Positions 24,517 through 36,172 of a stretch of DNA of 64,000 nucleotides are shown one piece after another; position 1 is the stretch's first letter; every line of letters starts with the position of its first letter. The notes under the pieces are model-generated. The model ran no database searches, had not been told where the DNA came from, and worked only from the letters and a program-made list of their open reading frames with translations. Where the stretch lies: NCBI RefSeq assembly GCF_027744825.2, contig NC_071334.1:68732937-68796936 (forward strand), given 5' to 3'. The stretch is from Synchiropus splendidus (Eukaryota > Chordata > Actinopteri > Syngnathiformes > Callionymidae). The translations under genes and the position numbers were made by a program.

Positions 24517-25410
24517 ATGGATACCGGCAGGTTGCTCAGAACCGACGTGCTGTCCTGGATGTCTGACGTCCTGAACAGAACCGGGGGTCTGACGCAGAGC
24601 TCTGCCCTGCAGCCGCTCTGGGACTACCTCCAGCAGAACCACCACGAGCTTCTGAGAAGCCCTCTGTTCCCCGTGGTTCTCTCAGTGAGCTCCTACTTCT
24701 TCCTGGTGGGCTTCTACACCATCCTGGACCTGCTGGCTCCCACCTGGCCCTGCATCAGCCGCTACAAGCTCCATCCAGATCGCACCGTGTCCTGGCCCAA
24801 CATCTGGACCACGCTGGGGGTCACCGTCCACAACCACCTGCTCTACATCTTCCCGGCTGCGGCGGCTCAGTGGCTGTGGAGGCCGCCCATCCCGCTGCCT
24901 CGAGAAGCCCCCACTCTCCTCAGCTTCCTGCTGGGCATCCTGGGCTGCATGGTGGTCTTTGACTTCCAGTACTACCTCTGGCACCTTCTCCACCACCGGG
25001 TTCCGTGGTTGTACCGCACCTTCCACGCCGTCCACCACCAGTACAACCAGCCGTTCAGCCTCGTGACCCAGTACCTGTCGGGCTGGGAGCTGTTCAGTGT
25101 GGGCTTCTGGGCCACCGTGGACCCCATCCTGCTGCAGTGCCACTGCCTCACCACCTGGGGCTTCATGCTCTTCAATGTCTACGTCTCCACTGAGGACCAC
25201 TGCGGCTACGACTTCCCGTGGTCCATGCACAACCTGGTGCCCCTCGGCCTGTGGGGGGGTGCCCCCAAACACGACGCCCACCACCAGAAGCCCAACACCA
25301 ACTTCGCTCCCTTCTTCTCCCACTGGGACCGACTGGGGGGAACCCACTTGGTTCTGGCTCCGGCTAGCCGAGACGCCACTGCAGAACCGGACCAGAAGAA
25401 AGAGGATTGA
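24517..25410 (+). CDS. ch25hl: Cholesterol 25-hydroxylase-like enzyme (intronless)
   Basis: A membrane di-iron sterol hydroxylase of the fatty acid hydroxylase superfamily. CH25H itself makes 25-hydroxycholesterol in the ER; the substrate of this copy is inferred from family. The 297-aa product has N-glycosylation sequon NRT at residue 20, the CH25H-type start LQPLWDYL, hydrophobic segments near 50-74, 100-120 and 134-152, and three histidine boxes: HLLHH (156-160), HAVHH (170-174) and HDAHH (252-256). VPWLYRTFH, TQYLSGWELFS and NFAPFFSHWD match CH25H closely. Like CH25H it has no intron. The start at 24517 has G at -3 and +4 and gives a family-sized protein. An in-frame ATG at 24271 would add 82 residues with no family match. 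Teleosts have several ch25h paralogues; I cannot say which one this is. Confidence 0.93.
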   Translation: MDTGRLLRTDVLSWMSDVLNRTGGLTQSSALQPLWDYLQQNHHELLRSPLFPVVLSVSSYFFLVGFYTILDLLAPTWPCISRYKLHPDRTVSWPNIWTTLGVTVHNHLLYIFPAAAAQWLWRPPIPLPREAPTLLSFLLGILGCMVVFDFQYYLWHLLHHRVPWLYRTFHAVHHQYNQPFSLVTQYLSGWELFSVGFWATVDPILLQCHCLTTWGFMLFNVYVSTEDHCGYDFPWSMHNLVPLGLWGGAPKHDAHHQKPNTNFAPFFSHWDRLGGTHLVLAPASRDATAEPDQKKED

Positions 25411-26228
25411 GCATGTCCCGGGTCCCGGACCCCCTGTTTAACTCTCTGACTGTCCCAGTCCAGCCGCACTTGGTAACTCTGACGTCAAGCCACACATCAA
25501 CTGTATTTCCCTCAATTACATTTTTGGGTTTTACTTTTTTATGCTCTGAAAATTTGTCCATTGAAATTTCATGTTTTTAAAAGATAAATCCAATTTCCTT
25601 GCCTTTTATTTCTTGTTTTTGCTGATTGTATTTATTAATGATAATTTTTCTGAAACACGACCTTATCACTTTAAATTGAAACTTGCATTTTCCAACTAAA
25701 ATATAAGGTATATTTTATTTAGTCATTGTCTCAAGTTTATTATAGAAAAATATTTTGGTAATTTTAATTGCATTTTTTTTCTTCCCCCCTCCGCCCTCCA
25801 AAAAAACAACACAACCATTAAATGCATTTTGTCTTCATCTAATTTTTAAAATGTGCTTGGCGTTACCTGAGGTCAGAGATACTTCAAAAAATACTTTCAT
25901 GAGGATGTCAAAGTCACGTCATGTTTTCTTGTTGATAAAATATAGTATTCAAAACATTTTTCTTTGTTAGCTATTAATATCGCTCATTTATTGTTCTTAA
26001 AATTATGATTTAAAAAAGATTACTGTAAAATGTCCATTAACTGTGATGTGTCTTCTTAAACTGAATGAAATAAGGATCATGTATTTTGTCTTTCCTGACT
26101 GCTCTCTTGATATTATATGTTGTCAGACCAAGTGCTGCTGTGGTGACTCGGCTTTCTAAAGACGATGTGCCGTGAGTCGCGGAGCCGCCTGCTCAGTCTT
26201 CTCATCTCAGGTGTGAGCTCCTTGTCGG

Positions 26229-26234
26229 AATAAA
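26229..26234 (+). terminator. Possible poly(A) signal of the ch25h-like gene
   Basis: This AATAAA lies about 820 bp after the stop, followed by a T/GT-rich stretch. The intervening AT-rich sequence (25500-26030) has several ATTTA motifs and could be an AU-rich 3' UTR. No earlier canonical signal was seen. Confidence 0.5.
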
Positions 26235-26560
26235 AGCCTCCTGCTGCTTCTCTTCTCGTCTTCTAAAGTGATTCAAACTAAAAGTCGCACACATCAAAGG
26301 TCTCCGTCGCTCTGCGGAGGCTGTTGCACGCGCGCATGAATGGGCGCTTTTTTAGCAGCTTTCCGGCTGGACACGTGTGCAAATTACTAATGTGTGTTCG
26401 TCTTTTGTTGGCGCTCTCCGTGGAACCGTTGGCGATGAAGAGGCTCAGAGACCAGACAGAAATGTACATCAATTTCTGAGCGTGTTGAAGAAGACGCAGA
26501 GAGTGACAGTAGCTGCGAATTAACAAAGGAAATTTAGATTGCAGTTTGAAAATAGCACAA

Positions 26561-26803
26561 TCACAATGGTGGCTATATTCAAGTTTTTAAATAACCTTAT
26601 TTAAGCTAAAGCTCTTTTAATGTCTTGAAAATATTTGTATAAGAATTTCCAGTCCATTCACAGTAGTGGAAACCCTGGACATTGGGTAGTGAAAAACCTC
26701 CCTGAAGAAAAGCAAACAGAAGCTTTTGTTTGCTTTTGTTCAGGGATGATTCCTCCATGTTTGTTGTTGTTGTTCTCATCTTAGCTGCCATGTGTCTTGT
26801 GCA
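26561..26803 (+). repeat. Dispersed repeat, copy B (pair of 4033-4277)
   Basis: It is aligned by eye to copy A along nearly its full length, same orientation, with small indels. The internal inverted repeat survives only partly here (CCTCCCTGAAGAAAAGCAAAC against TTTGCTTTTGTTCAGGGATG). Confidence 0.8.
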
Positions 26804-29431
26804 ACAGAGAGGTGTCCAAAAAGAAAAGCCCTCTCAACTGTCGTCTCTTGGATGAGCAGAGGTTCCACTCTGAATCACTCAAACTTGAACTCGACTCACT
26901 GCTCGAGTCTGTTAAAAAGTAGGTCAGTCTGCAGGGGGCGGGGCTAGAGAGATACACGCCAACATGGTCCATTCTACACCGAAACGTTTCACCCCTTCTA
27001 AGTAGTTTCCCAAATGTTCTTGTTAAAATAAATCTTTTACGAAAATATTTGTTCATTTATTTCCCTTTCTCAATATTGAATCAGTTTAATTAAGAATTAA
27101 AGCAGCAAATGAGTGATTGAATGGATCCGAATGTTTTGTTAACCTTCCATCGTTGACTTTGGCTCAGACTTCAGTGGAGAAGTCCTCGGCTGCACCGAGA
27201 GGAGAACGCCTTTATTTACACAGCGGAGAGGAACCGGTTCTTCAGGTTTCTGGGCCCAACTGGTTTCTCTGCTTCACGCGGGCTCTGGATGCATAGTGAA
27301 TGTGTCCTGGTTACTCTCCGAGGCGGGCGGTCGAGACGGTGACCCCTCCTAGTCGCCGGAAATGGGGGTTTCATGATGACAAGCATGTGCTCCTTGTCTT
27401 CATTGCTTATTCAATGCGTAGAGAACCACCCACACGATACTTCGAGATGCATTGGCTCCAGGACTAGGGAGGGGCTCAAATGGAAGGAGGCACCGGGGGA
27501 AATAGACCGGGACATGAATCCAGAAAGTCCCCCAGAAGGGCAGGAGGAAGCTTCTGCAGGTGGGAGGAGTCTGGGCCTCTTTGCCCCAGCAGCGGACCAG
27601 TGACCCAACTATGGAAAAGTGGTGCGAAATGGCGGGAACCGTCCTCTCTTTTTCGAGGGAGGAGCACGCGCACCACTTCTTCAGGTGATGCCGCAGCTCC
27701 GTCTCCCCTCAAATACGTCCATTTGTGACCCCTAGGGTTTATAAACTGCGTCAGTCAAGAGTGAAGTGGATCGTTCAGAACGGTAGTTGTAGGTTGAACG
27801 GACCACACGGTTCACCATCGCAGCCATATCCTGCTTTGAAACGCCCCATGCAGGACAGAATATCTTGTGGCAAACTCGCTGTTGCTCCATACGAACACTT
27901 TCAAATCAATCACGGAGCAAAAGAGACTTTCCCTTGGAGTAGGAAGTTGATGTCTACATGACTCTGATGGACTTTAAAGGCCAGACAACAATGTGGGGGT
28001 TCCCCTGCTCGCTGCCTATATGAGATATGCGCGATCGTGCAGGCCAACTTGTGGTGGTCGAGTCAGTTCTCCTTTGGTATGGAGTGGCACCTGGGAGATC
28101 TACCGTCTGACAGGTGACGTGTGACGCCTTGAGATGGTGGGAGGAGGAGCATTTTGGGGTTACCCCTGACCAAGAGAAGGCAACCCAAGAGGGGACGTTG
28201 GAGGACCAGATGAAATCTATGCAGATGCTCGTGTCCCAAGGTTTCTGCTGGCAGCTCCAAAGTTTGTTTAGGGTTGCTCGCTGTTCTCCTCATGAACTTC
28301 CAAGAGCACACAGAGATGGGGAAATCACATTCAAGTTGAAATTTAATAATTTAAATAATTGTGTTGATCTCTGGTTTTCACAGTTTCTTGCTTGATTCAC
28401 CTTCAGGAAATATTTGATCTGGAAAAGTGTTCTGGCAAATGTTTGATGGGAGGACGATTGAAGGAGCAGGTTAAACTCCCTCTCCCTTCTGTGACCTTCT
28501 CTGATGGAAGGCCCAGTTCATGAAGGCGGATTTGAACCGACCCAACACCCTGCCATCGTGCGTGATTGCCGCCAGAGTCACAGAGCTTTAAGACTTTAAC
28601 AGGAAGTTGAGAACCTGAACGATGCAACGCTGCGTGTCACGGGTGGGTTTGTGTGTAACAGCAGAAGTGTGACACGTTTTCAAAACCACGATGACAACAC
28701 AAAGCAGAAGCTGCTCGTAAAAATGTTTCTCACTTGACACGCAAGTTTTAAAAAACAAATCTGAGACGCGCTACAGTGCCACTCAGTGACACACAAGTCG
28801 CCAAACTGGGACGGCTTCTGCTGAATCAGTAAAAACTCACAGCCTCGTACCCTAAAACACTTCACCAAGCAGCACACCGCTTTTCCCCCGAGCACATCAC
28901 AGTTTTACCATTGTGTTTAAAAGAGACGGACAGGACTCCTGTTTTACCGTTTTAGCTCAGGGGCTTTGACACCAGGACGAGTCTGGAATGCTACTGAGCG
29001 TGCCTGAACAAGTGTGGGAGTCCTGAGCCTCCTTCCAGTGTGAAGAGGGTGTTTTGAGATCTTCATCCCATATTCTCATGCTGCATCAATATCTGGTTAG
29101 GAGGGATTCACAATGGAAGTTTGAAAATAAAAACGACAGAAAACATGAGCGTTCATGTATCGATTCAAGCTAGCTTTGGCTAAAGCTGAGCTAACTGTCA
29201 GGTGTTGTTAGTGACCTACAGTCTGACGCCATTTTGAATCGCTGGACACTTCAACCTCACCGCCTTGTGTTGTTGAAACGTGTACAGAACTGGGATATTC
29301 CCAGCTCCAACACTGATGCAGTCACCAAACGATGTTCTCAGTTGGAAGAGAATTCTCACTACATTTAGTTCGCAATCCAAGATGGCTGTTCGGAGTGTCA
29401 AAAGCAAGGAGACATCCTGTAATATTCTACA

Positions 29432-29433
<2 letters not shown>

Positions 29434-29495
<62 letters not shown>
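29434..29495. repeat. (TA)n followed by (GA)n compound microsatellite
   Basis: About 16 TA units pass directly into about 14 GA units. Confidence 0.95.
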
Positions 29496-29497
<2 letters not shown>

Positions 29498-31104
29498 AGT
29501 GATTCTGTCGTATCATTTTAAATATTCATGCTGTTTATGCAAACTACAATGCAGACCATGCGAACAGTGGCTATCGCTAAACCGGTTTACTTGAAGTTTG
29601 GTTGCTCGCTTTTAGCATGTCCAGAATTGATAACAGATTTTATTAACAGTCAATGCAACAATTTAAAAAAAGGTGTAACAGGCTTAAAAAACCCCAAAAC
29701 GAAACAGTTCCCCCTTGTCAGTTCCTAGCCTGAATTAGCATTGACATAAAAGCATGACTAGCACAGCAACCAATAACTGATTATGTCAAAACAGTGGTAT
29801 AAAATGCATAAAAAAAACATGCGACTGGCTAAAAAAAGGATGAAAAAACACTTCAAATTGTAATAGAAATAAAATCCATAGGATTATGAAAGTAAACAAA
29901 CTAACTCCCCTCAGAACTAAACTAGACCGCTAATATCGAGTATGATTTGGTTTGTAATGTCATCAGTAGAAGAATATATTTGTTTCTTAGCAAGAGAGTT
30001 TAAAAAAACCGACTAAACTCAGAGGCAGAAAACAGTTGTAGAAGTAGGAACGTTTGTTTCTTGCTAGAGATTAGCATGGCTTTGAAGCTAAGAGCTAAAA
30101 CGTGGTGTAGTTTTAGCGCACTTGTATTAGTACTAGTATTTACCGATCACATTGTCAGCAGGAGGTCCATCACATGACCATATAAGCTGGGTGGAACATG
30201 TCACTCAGGTGGCCGGGTAGGGCGCGGCTCCAGGCTCAACAAGAGCCGGAAGACGACACCCCTCACCCGTTGAAGATCCTCCCAGGGGCAGAACCCGTCA
30301 TTAACCGGGGGGTCTGTTTATGTTTGGGGGGGAGCAGGTTGGGAGGGGGGTGGGGACGACACCCAAAACACAGCGATGAGTAGATAAGGACCACCACCCT
30401 CCGGCCCCTCACCGACCTTGTTGAGAAACTCCTCAGAACACACTCGGACTTTGCTCTTTCAAACCTGCCAGGGATTCCAGACATGTTCCATAGTGATGTG
30501 CAGACACACACGTGCACACGCACACACACCGCAGGAATTTAAACCTTACGCAACAGCCGAAAGAAGTTTCACAGAAACTACAATTTATTTCGGGATCAAT
30601 GACACATTACGCTAAAACATTAAATATATACTGACTGCGCAATAAAATAACAGTTGCTGACGTCACAGTATCAGTCAAACATTGGCACTTTCATCACAGA
30701 GTGAATTATCATTTCGATGTTTCAATGACATATTTCATAAACAAAGCAACAGCAGCTACACAAACTATCATATTTAAATAATCAAAATTAAAAACGCTGC
30801 GGAAAGAAAAGCTCTTAAGTTGATAAGGAATTTGATTTGGTCTAAAATTCAAATTCAAAAGCTGGAGCTTAGAACTAAAAAAATAGACTTAAGGAAAAAA
30901 CATTTGAGATTTAGCATCATATTTTTAAACTGAGGTGAAGGTTGAATGTGTGCAAGACGGGATCAAGTAGGTGGAGAAGGTGAAGAGTCCTGAGCATCTA
31001 GAGCAGCTTCAGGGTCAGTAACATTCAACTCCCTCCTTGGAAGTCATGTGACTCAGTTGAAACAGATTTTAGTGATGGAGAAATGCAGTAGCAGAGATTT
31101 TTGG

Positions 31105-31140
31105 AATACTCTGATGCAAGTATTTTCGCATCAGAGTATT
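31105..31140 (-). other. Perfect 13-bp hairpin next to the PAR2 poly(A) signal
   Basis: AATACTCTGATGC (31105-31117) is the exact reverse complement of 31128-31140, separated by a 10-nt loop. On the minus strand the AATAAA at 31145-31140 runs straight into the stem, so the predicted mRNA 3' end falls in or just after this hairpin. Confidence 0.75.
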
Positions 31141-31145
31141 TTATT
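31140..31145 (-). terminator. Poly(A) signal of PAR2 copy A
   Basis: TTTATT on plus (AATAAA on minus), about 195 bp after the stop codon at 31341. It predicts a short 3' UTR. Confidence 0.6.
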
Positions 31146-31340
31146 TACGCCCAGGGGCTCACGCCCTCAGGTGAAGAATGACAGTGAAGCCATTGAAAAC
31201 ACAGCTGGAGGTAAAAGCAATGGGAACGTAACTGCAGCATTGAAGGTCCTCAAGAAGCTTTCCTCCCCTTCACATTAAAGGTCTGTCCTTGGTGAACTGG
31301 AGGAGTGAGGTCACACAGTGCAAGAGTTCGAGTCCGGGGA

Positions 31341-34300
31341 CTAGCATGTGCTGCTCTGCGTGTTCCCCGACACGTACGACTTGCTCTTGCGCGAGTATTT
31401 CATGGAGCTGAAGGACACCCGCATCTGCTCCACCGTCCTGCTGCTGCGGCACAGGAACGTGTTCTTCACGTGGTCCCTGAAGTCCTCGGACACAAAGTAG
31501 TAGATGAAGGGGTCCAGGATGCTGTTGAGGCTGGCCAGGCACAGTGTGGTGACGTAGAAGGCGTAGCCGTTGTTGGTCACGCCGTCCTTCACCAGCGAGT
31601 AGTGAACCACCAGCATGATGTTGCTGGGGATGAAGCAGATGACGAAGGTGATCAGGACGGTCACGATCAGGATCACGGCCTTCTGGCGGTTCTTGGCTCC
31701 GGTGTTGTCGTCCATGCAGTTGCCCAGAGCCTTCAGCAGGAGGATGTACGCCACGATGATGATGATGCACGGCACCAGGAACACCACCAGGGCCATGAAG
31801 ATGAAGTAGAAGTACGGCAGCTTGACAGAGGCGAAGGGGTCATTTGGGTCTTGGATGACGTTGACATCGTGACAGGTGGTGATGTTGGGGTCCTTCAGCT
31901 TGGCCGTGTGGTCGTACAGGTAGAGTGGCGTGGTGGTCAGCCAGATGAAAGCCCAGATGGCCAGGCACACGCCGACGGCCACTTTGTTGTTCTTCCTCTG
32001 CTGGGACAGCGGGTGGGCCACCACCCAGTAGCGCTGCACGCTGATGCAGGCGATGAACAGCACCGAGCAGTACATGTTCCCGTAGAAGAAGCTCATCAGG
32101 ACTTTGCACAGCGGCTCCCCATAAGTCCAGTCGTTCCCCCTTAGGTGGTAGTCGATCTTCAGCGGCGTCCAGATGACGAAGAGCAGGTCGGCCAGCGCCA
32201 GGTTGGCCATGTAGATGGAGGACGGGTGCTTCTTCTTGGTCCTGAAGAGGAAGACCCAGATGGCCATGCCGTTGGCGGGCAGCCCCACAGCGAAAACCAC
32301 GATGTAGACAATCGGGAGGAACACCGTCGTGGTGGCGCTCCTCAGCGTGTTCGCTGTCACTGGGTCCACTCGCACCAGCTTGGAATCCTCCGGGTCAACG
32401 TGCCCGATGAAGCCGCGGCCTCTAGCTGCGGACAGACGACAGCAGTTGGGTTACTTCAGGACACTTTCTGTGACCACGTCAACAAACACTGAGAGTTACC
32501 AAAACATTGGCTCCTACCTGCAGAAACTGGAAAGTTGACACATTTGTCACATAGTTTGCTCCGGAAAACAACTAAGGAAAATGAAAATGAACCTGACTGA
32601 CCATTACTCTGTTGTCATAGCGCCACTTTAGTGGTGCAAGTAACATTCCAGTGGTGGAGCCATAACTGCCTTGTCTTTTTCATCAGCGTAATATCCACCT
32701 ACTGTTAAATACTGAGTTGTGCAGCTGTCGTAACACTCCATCGTCCAAGCTTCATCATTAGCAACCAACACCCTGATGCCATTTTGATTATAGATGGACA
32801 CGACAACCACACTACCTTGTCATTTAAACTGCCTGAATTCTACTACTGTCTTTACTCCTCCACATCTCACCTGTGAATTAACACTATGGGTGAATTTAAA
32901 TGATTTTAAAAGACTGTACACAGCATAAAGTCAGATGAACATAGTCCCATATCTGCATACATTACTGCAATGTTACATATGCTTGATGTTCACTCCCTGG
33001 TTTCCAGACCATATTTTAGGGTGTTTAAACATCCCTCGATTGACTGAAAAACATGTGTGTAATGCAATACTTCCACAAGCCGCTCTGTTTGGGCCACTCC
33101 TTAACTCCACCGACAGCTCCTCCAGCACAGAGAAGCCCACAGCCTTATTTGGCAGATGAGTTTCAGTAAGTAGCGGCAAGTACGTGCATCAGTACTTGAT
33201 TGTTTATCTGAAGCAGGAGTCAGCTGAGCTTTCTTTGGCAAGGAGAAGCGACAGGACGCCTCTCTGTTTATTAAGGAGTATTTTGGTGTCCAGACAAGGA
33301 GAAACGGCAGAGACAAACATGGAAAAATAGATTTCTCTGCAGGGGACAGGGTCGGAGCGGCCCTCGACTGGTGCCATGCCGGGGCCAGTGGTAGCCTCAC
33401 TGGCGAGTCGCCCCAGGCATGCCTGCAAGGGACGCTGTCCCAGGTCACATCAAGCGGACACACGGACCTCTTAGCCCCAGCTGCTGCCCACACGACCTGA
33501 CACCACGTAGGAAAATGGAAGGAATCTTCAGTCGGTGCGGTGCCTCCAGACACTGTTCATGTGTCAGATTAAATCAGTTTACTGTAGGAACCAATTTATT
33601 TTTCATGGCCTCAGGCAGATCCTGTTTTGCTCAGAGCTTAAATATGTAAGATTTCGTGGTTTTACTCAGACGACACTCAACCTAAAAGCTGAAACGTGTA
33701 AAACATGTTCTGAGACCACGTTGACAACGCACCAAAAACCTGTTTCTGCCTGCAGCTCGCCCCTCTGACAAAGGGTTTTTCTTTTTTAACTCATTAGAAA
33801 CACAAGGTATCTGCGTTGGAAAAGTGTCCACCTGGTTTATGTATCAGCAAAACAGTGGAAGAAAACAACATGAACGACTCTTGCACACAATTTCAACTTT
33901 GAAATCTCCAAATTAAGTATCAACGTTATAGATTTTAAATCAAAATACTCAAAAGCGAAACCACTCGTTTGTAAAACCCACTCTCTATAAGGAATAAGCA
34001 AGAGCTTTGTTTAAGTTCATTCAAATAAATTTCGATTGGAAATGATGGTTTTCATTTACAATCGGTCTGGCGGGATTTGATGACCGTAATTTGTAACGAG
34101 AGTTCAAAAGAAAAAATAGGGCCAACGTTCCCAACACAGTTCTCAGTGCGTCGGTACTTTCTAGTCGCAGTAATGTGGCGTATGAATCCAAATAGCGCTG
34201 TTAAGAACCCTCCTCACTGCGCATGTGCGGACACGTTAAAAATCACGGACTTCAAACGAAGGTGACTAGAAGCTTTAAAGGTCAAATTGTGTGTATCTGT

Positions 34301-34438
34301 TTGCATCCGTTTTCCGCCCAACAATGGCGTGTTTGTACGTCAACAGGTGTGAAGAGGAAGTCTGGACTCACCGGGCTTTGCGTTGACTCCATGATCCGAG
34401 CAGAGGAACAGCAGCAGCAGAAACACACGTAAATCCAT
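31341..34438 (-). CDS. f2rl1: Protease-activated receptor 2, copy A (two exons)
   Basis: A class A GPCR activated when a trypsin-like serine protease cuts its N-terminus and exposes a tethered ligand. Exon 1 is 34438-34372 (signal peptide MDLRVFLLLLFLCSDHGVNA) and exon 2 is 32425-31341, joined in phase 1, giving 383 aa. The predicted cut is ARGR|GFIGHV, after Arg26; GFIG resembles the mammalian PAR2 ligand SLIG. Seven helices follow. FLFRTKKKHPSSIYMANLAL, SVQRYW (151-156) in place of DRY, NITTCHDV (203-210) in extracellular loop 2 and DPFIYYF at helix 7 are PAR2 signatures. C129 and C207 should form the conserved disulfide. A GTG within exon 2 (32375) is not the start. The Ser-rich tail is typical. 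It lies head to tail with copy B; two perfect CRE palindromes lie upstream. Confidence 0.94.
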
Positions 34439-34547
34439 GACCGGGTTCCGACCGTGATCGAGTCCCGCTGAGACGGATCTGAAGTGAATATCCGAGCAGA
34501 GAACAGACAAGAGCCCGCAAGGTCACGCCCCGAAAGTACCTGCTGGG

Positions 34548-34555
34548 TGACGTCA
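34548..34555. promoter_or_regulatory. CRE palindrome upstream of PAR2 copy A (proximal)
   Basis: TGACGTCA lies 110 bp upstream of the start codon. The spacing is nearly identical to that in the tandem paralogue (112 bp). It is a likely CREB/ATF site. Confidence 0.6.
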
Positions 34556-34616
34556 TCATGCCCCGCCCTTCAACACGTCCTCCCAGTTCACCTACATTCC
34601 CTCACATCTGGGCCGG

Positions 34617-34624
34617 TGACGTCA
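34617..34624. promoter_or_regulatory. CRE palindrome upstream of PAR2 copy A (distal)
   Basis: A second perfect TGACGTCA, 179 bp upstream of the start codon. Confidence 0.5.
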
Positions 34625-36055
34625 CGGATACGTTTACTGAACGCGGACAAACAAACCTCATCAGTACACCCGATATTTCAATACGTATTGCTGGACACTT
34701 CTGCCAAACAAACGACAAACAAACATCTTTGTGACGTCGTTTGGTGCTTCCTGATGATTCACGTATGTAGAAGACTGCACGTCTGCAAATGACAAAAAAG
34801 TTTTTGATCCATCACAAGAGGTTCAATATGAGATGACGGAAACGAAACACTTCAGGAATTCAAAACCTTTATTTTGAATACAACTAAAACAAACACTTTA
34901 GAGCGTGCTTACAAAGTCACGTGATCAGGTCTGTATTTTGTTTAACATAGATTCATACTTTATTTTTATTATCCGCCATATTTATCAGTTATTTCTATCT
35001 CAAAATACATCTCACCTGCTACACGCTTCTCCACGCGTTCGTCTTAATAAAACATTGTTTCTGAGGAGGGAAGAAAAAAGAAAACAAACAGCAGAATGTT
35101 CCCTGCAGCGTGATGTTAGATTAAAATAAGACGTCTTCTTCTTCTGTCATTTAGCTTATAAAAACTTGCACTGCACCACTTTTTTCCCCTAAAACAAGCA
35201 GACCTGCGCAACATATCCAGTTTGTCTTCTTCAGAAACTTTTCCATGAATGAGGCGGCCTCTGTGGCGACCGTTGACCAACCACGTCCCCTTTGACCCAG
35301 GGATGGGCAATTCAGTTCCTTCATGGACCGCCATGCTCGGAGGCAGAACTTAGTTTGTGACTTAAATTATTTTAAAAAATTATCAAAGAGGGGAAAAGAA
35401 ACGTAATTGCACCATGACACTCTCAGCTAAAATATGTTATAGGATTAAATATTTAATTCTACTGACAGATGATTAATATTAATATTGAAATTTTGGATGA
35501 TCTTTTGGAGTGGTGAATATCTTACAGGTAAACATGATTTAAAGCATTATTTCGAAGTTGCTTTTAAATATATTTTATTTGAGGCACAAAAAATGCTGAT
35601 CAGTTGTTCAAAAAAACCTAATAATAACTAATCTAACTAGATCCATCTATAACTTAAATGATATTAATGAATGATAAAAAAAACTATTAAACTACTAAAA
35701 AAGCTTTTATTTGCTTTGTAACCATTTCAAAACAAGTCCATGAAGAAAAACAGCTCTAGAAATCACACAAAATCAAAAAACTATTGGTCAGCAGAATCTG
35801 ACAGGTGGTCATAATGTTATGGCTCATGTGACGTGCCCGTTTAATGTAAATAAATATTGATCAAAAATCAGTTTGATACAGGATCAAGATCTTAAAAAAA
35901 ATTAGGACACAATAAAATTAAAAATGGGATAAAAATTTTGGATCTTCAGGATTTGGGTTCAGAACTCGGGGGGAGGTTTTTCCCTCCTGAGCAGTGAGTT
36001 CCTGTTCCTCACAGAATATTGTGGGGTTTAACATAAAGAGACTAAAATGTTTTGG
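34625..36055. other. Spacer between the two PAR2 copies
   Basis: AT-rich DNA without a gene. A GGTGGTCATAATGTTATGGC motif at about 35802-35821 looks like repeat debris. The copy B poly(A) signal is at its right edge. Confidence 0.6.
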
Positions 36056-36061
36056 TTTATT
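36056..36061 (-). terminator. Poly(A) signal of PAR2 copy B
   Basis: TTTATT on plus (AATAAA on minus), about 112 bp after the stop codon. Confidence 0.65.
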
Positions 36062-36172
36062 TGATAAAAACAGTTGGCACCAACTCAGACTTCAAGGTAA
36101 AAAAACTGCCAGCATTCAGTAACTGCTTCCGAAAATGGTAAAAATATCTACTTTCTATGGGCTGTAGTTCCG

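Larger units (their letters stand above)
26235..31135. other. Intergenic stretch between the ch25h-like gene and the first PAR2 gene
   Basis: No gene seen. It holds copy B of a dispersed repeat (26561-26803), a fragment of the GGGGGCAGCAG family near 26815-26880, a (TA)n(GA)n array at 29434-29495 and AT-rich DNA at 29750-30000 and 30560-30900. Short frames at 27373-27961 and 28063-28395 show no family features or splice context. Confidence 0.6.

Noticed and set aside
31341..32375. GTG as start codon of the PAR2-A exon (likewise GTG at 37192, 41872 and 52996)
   Set aside because: All four positions have an upstream in-frame exon with a consensus acceptor and a separate signal-peptide exon with matching phase.
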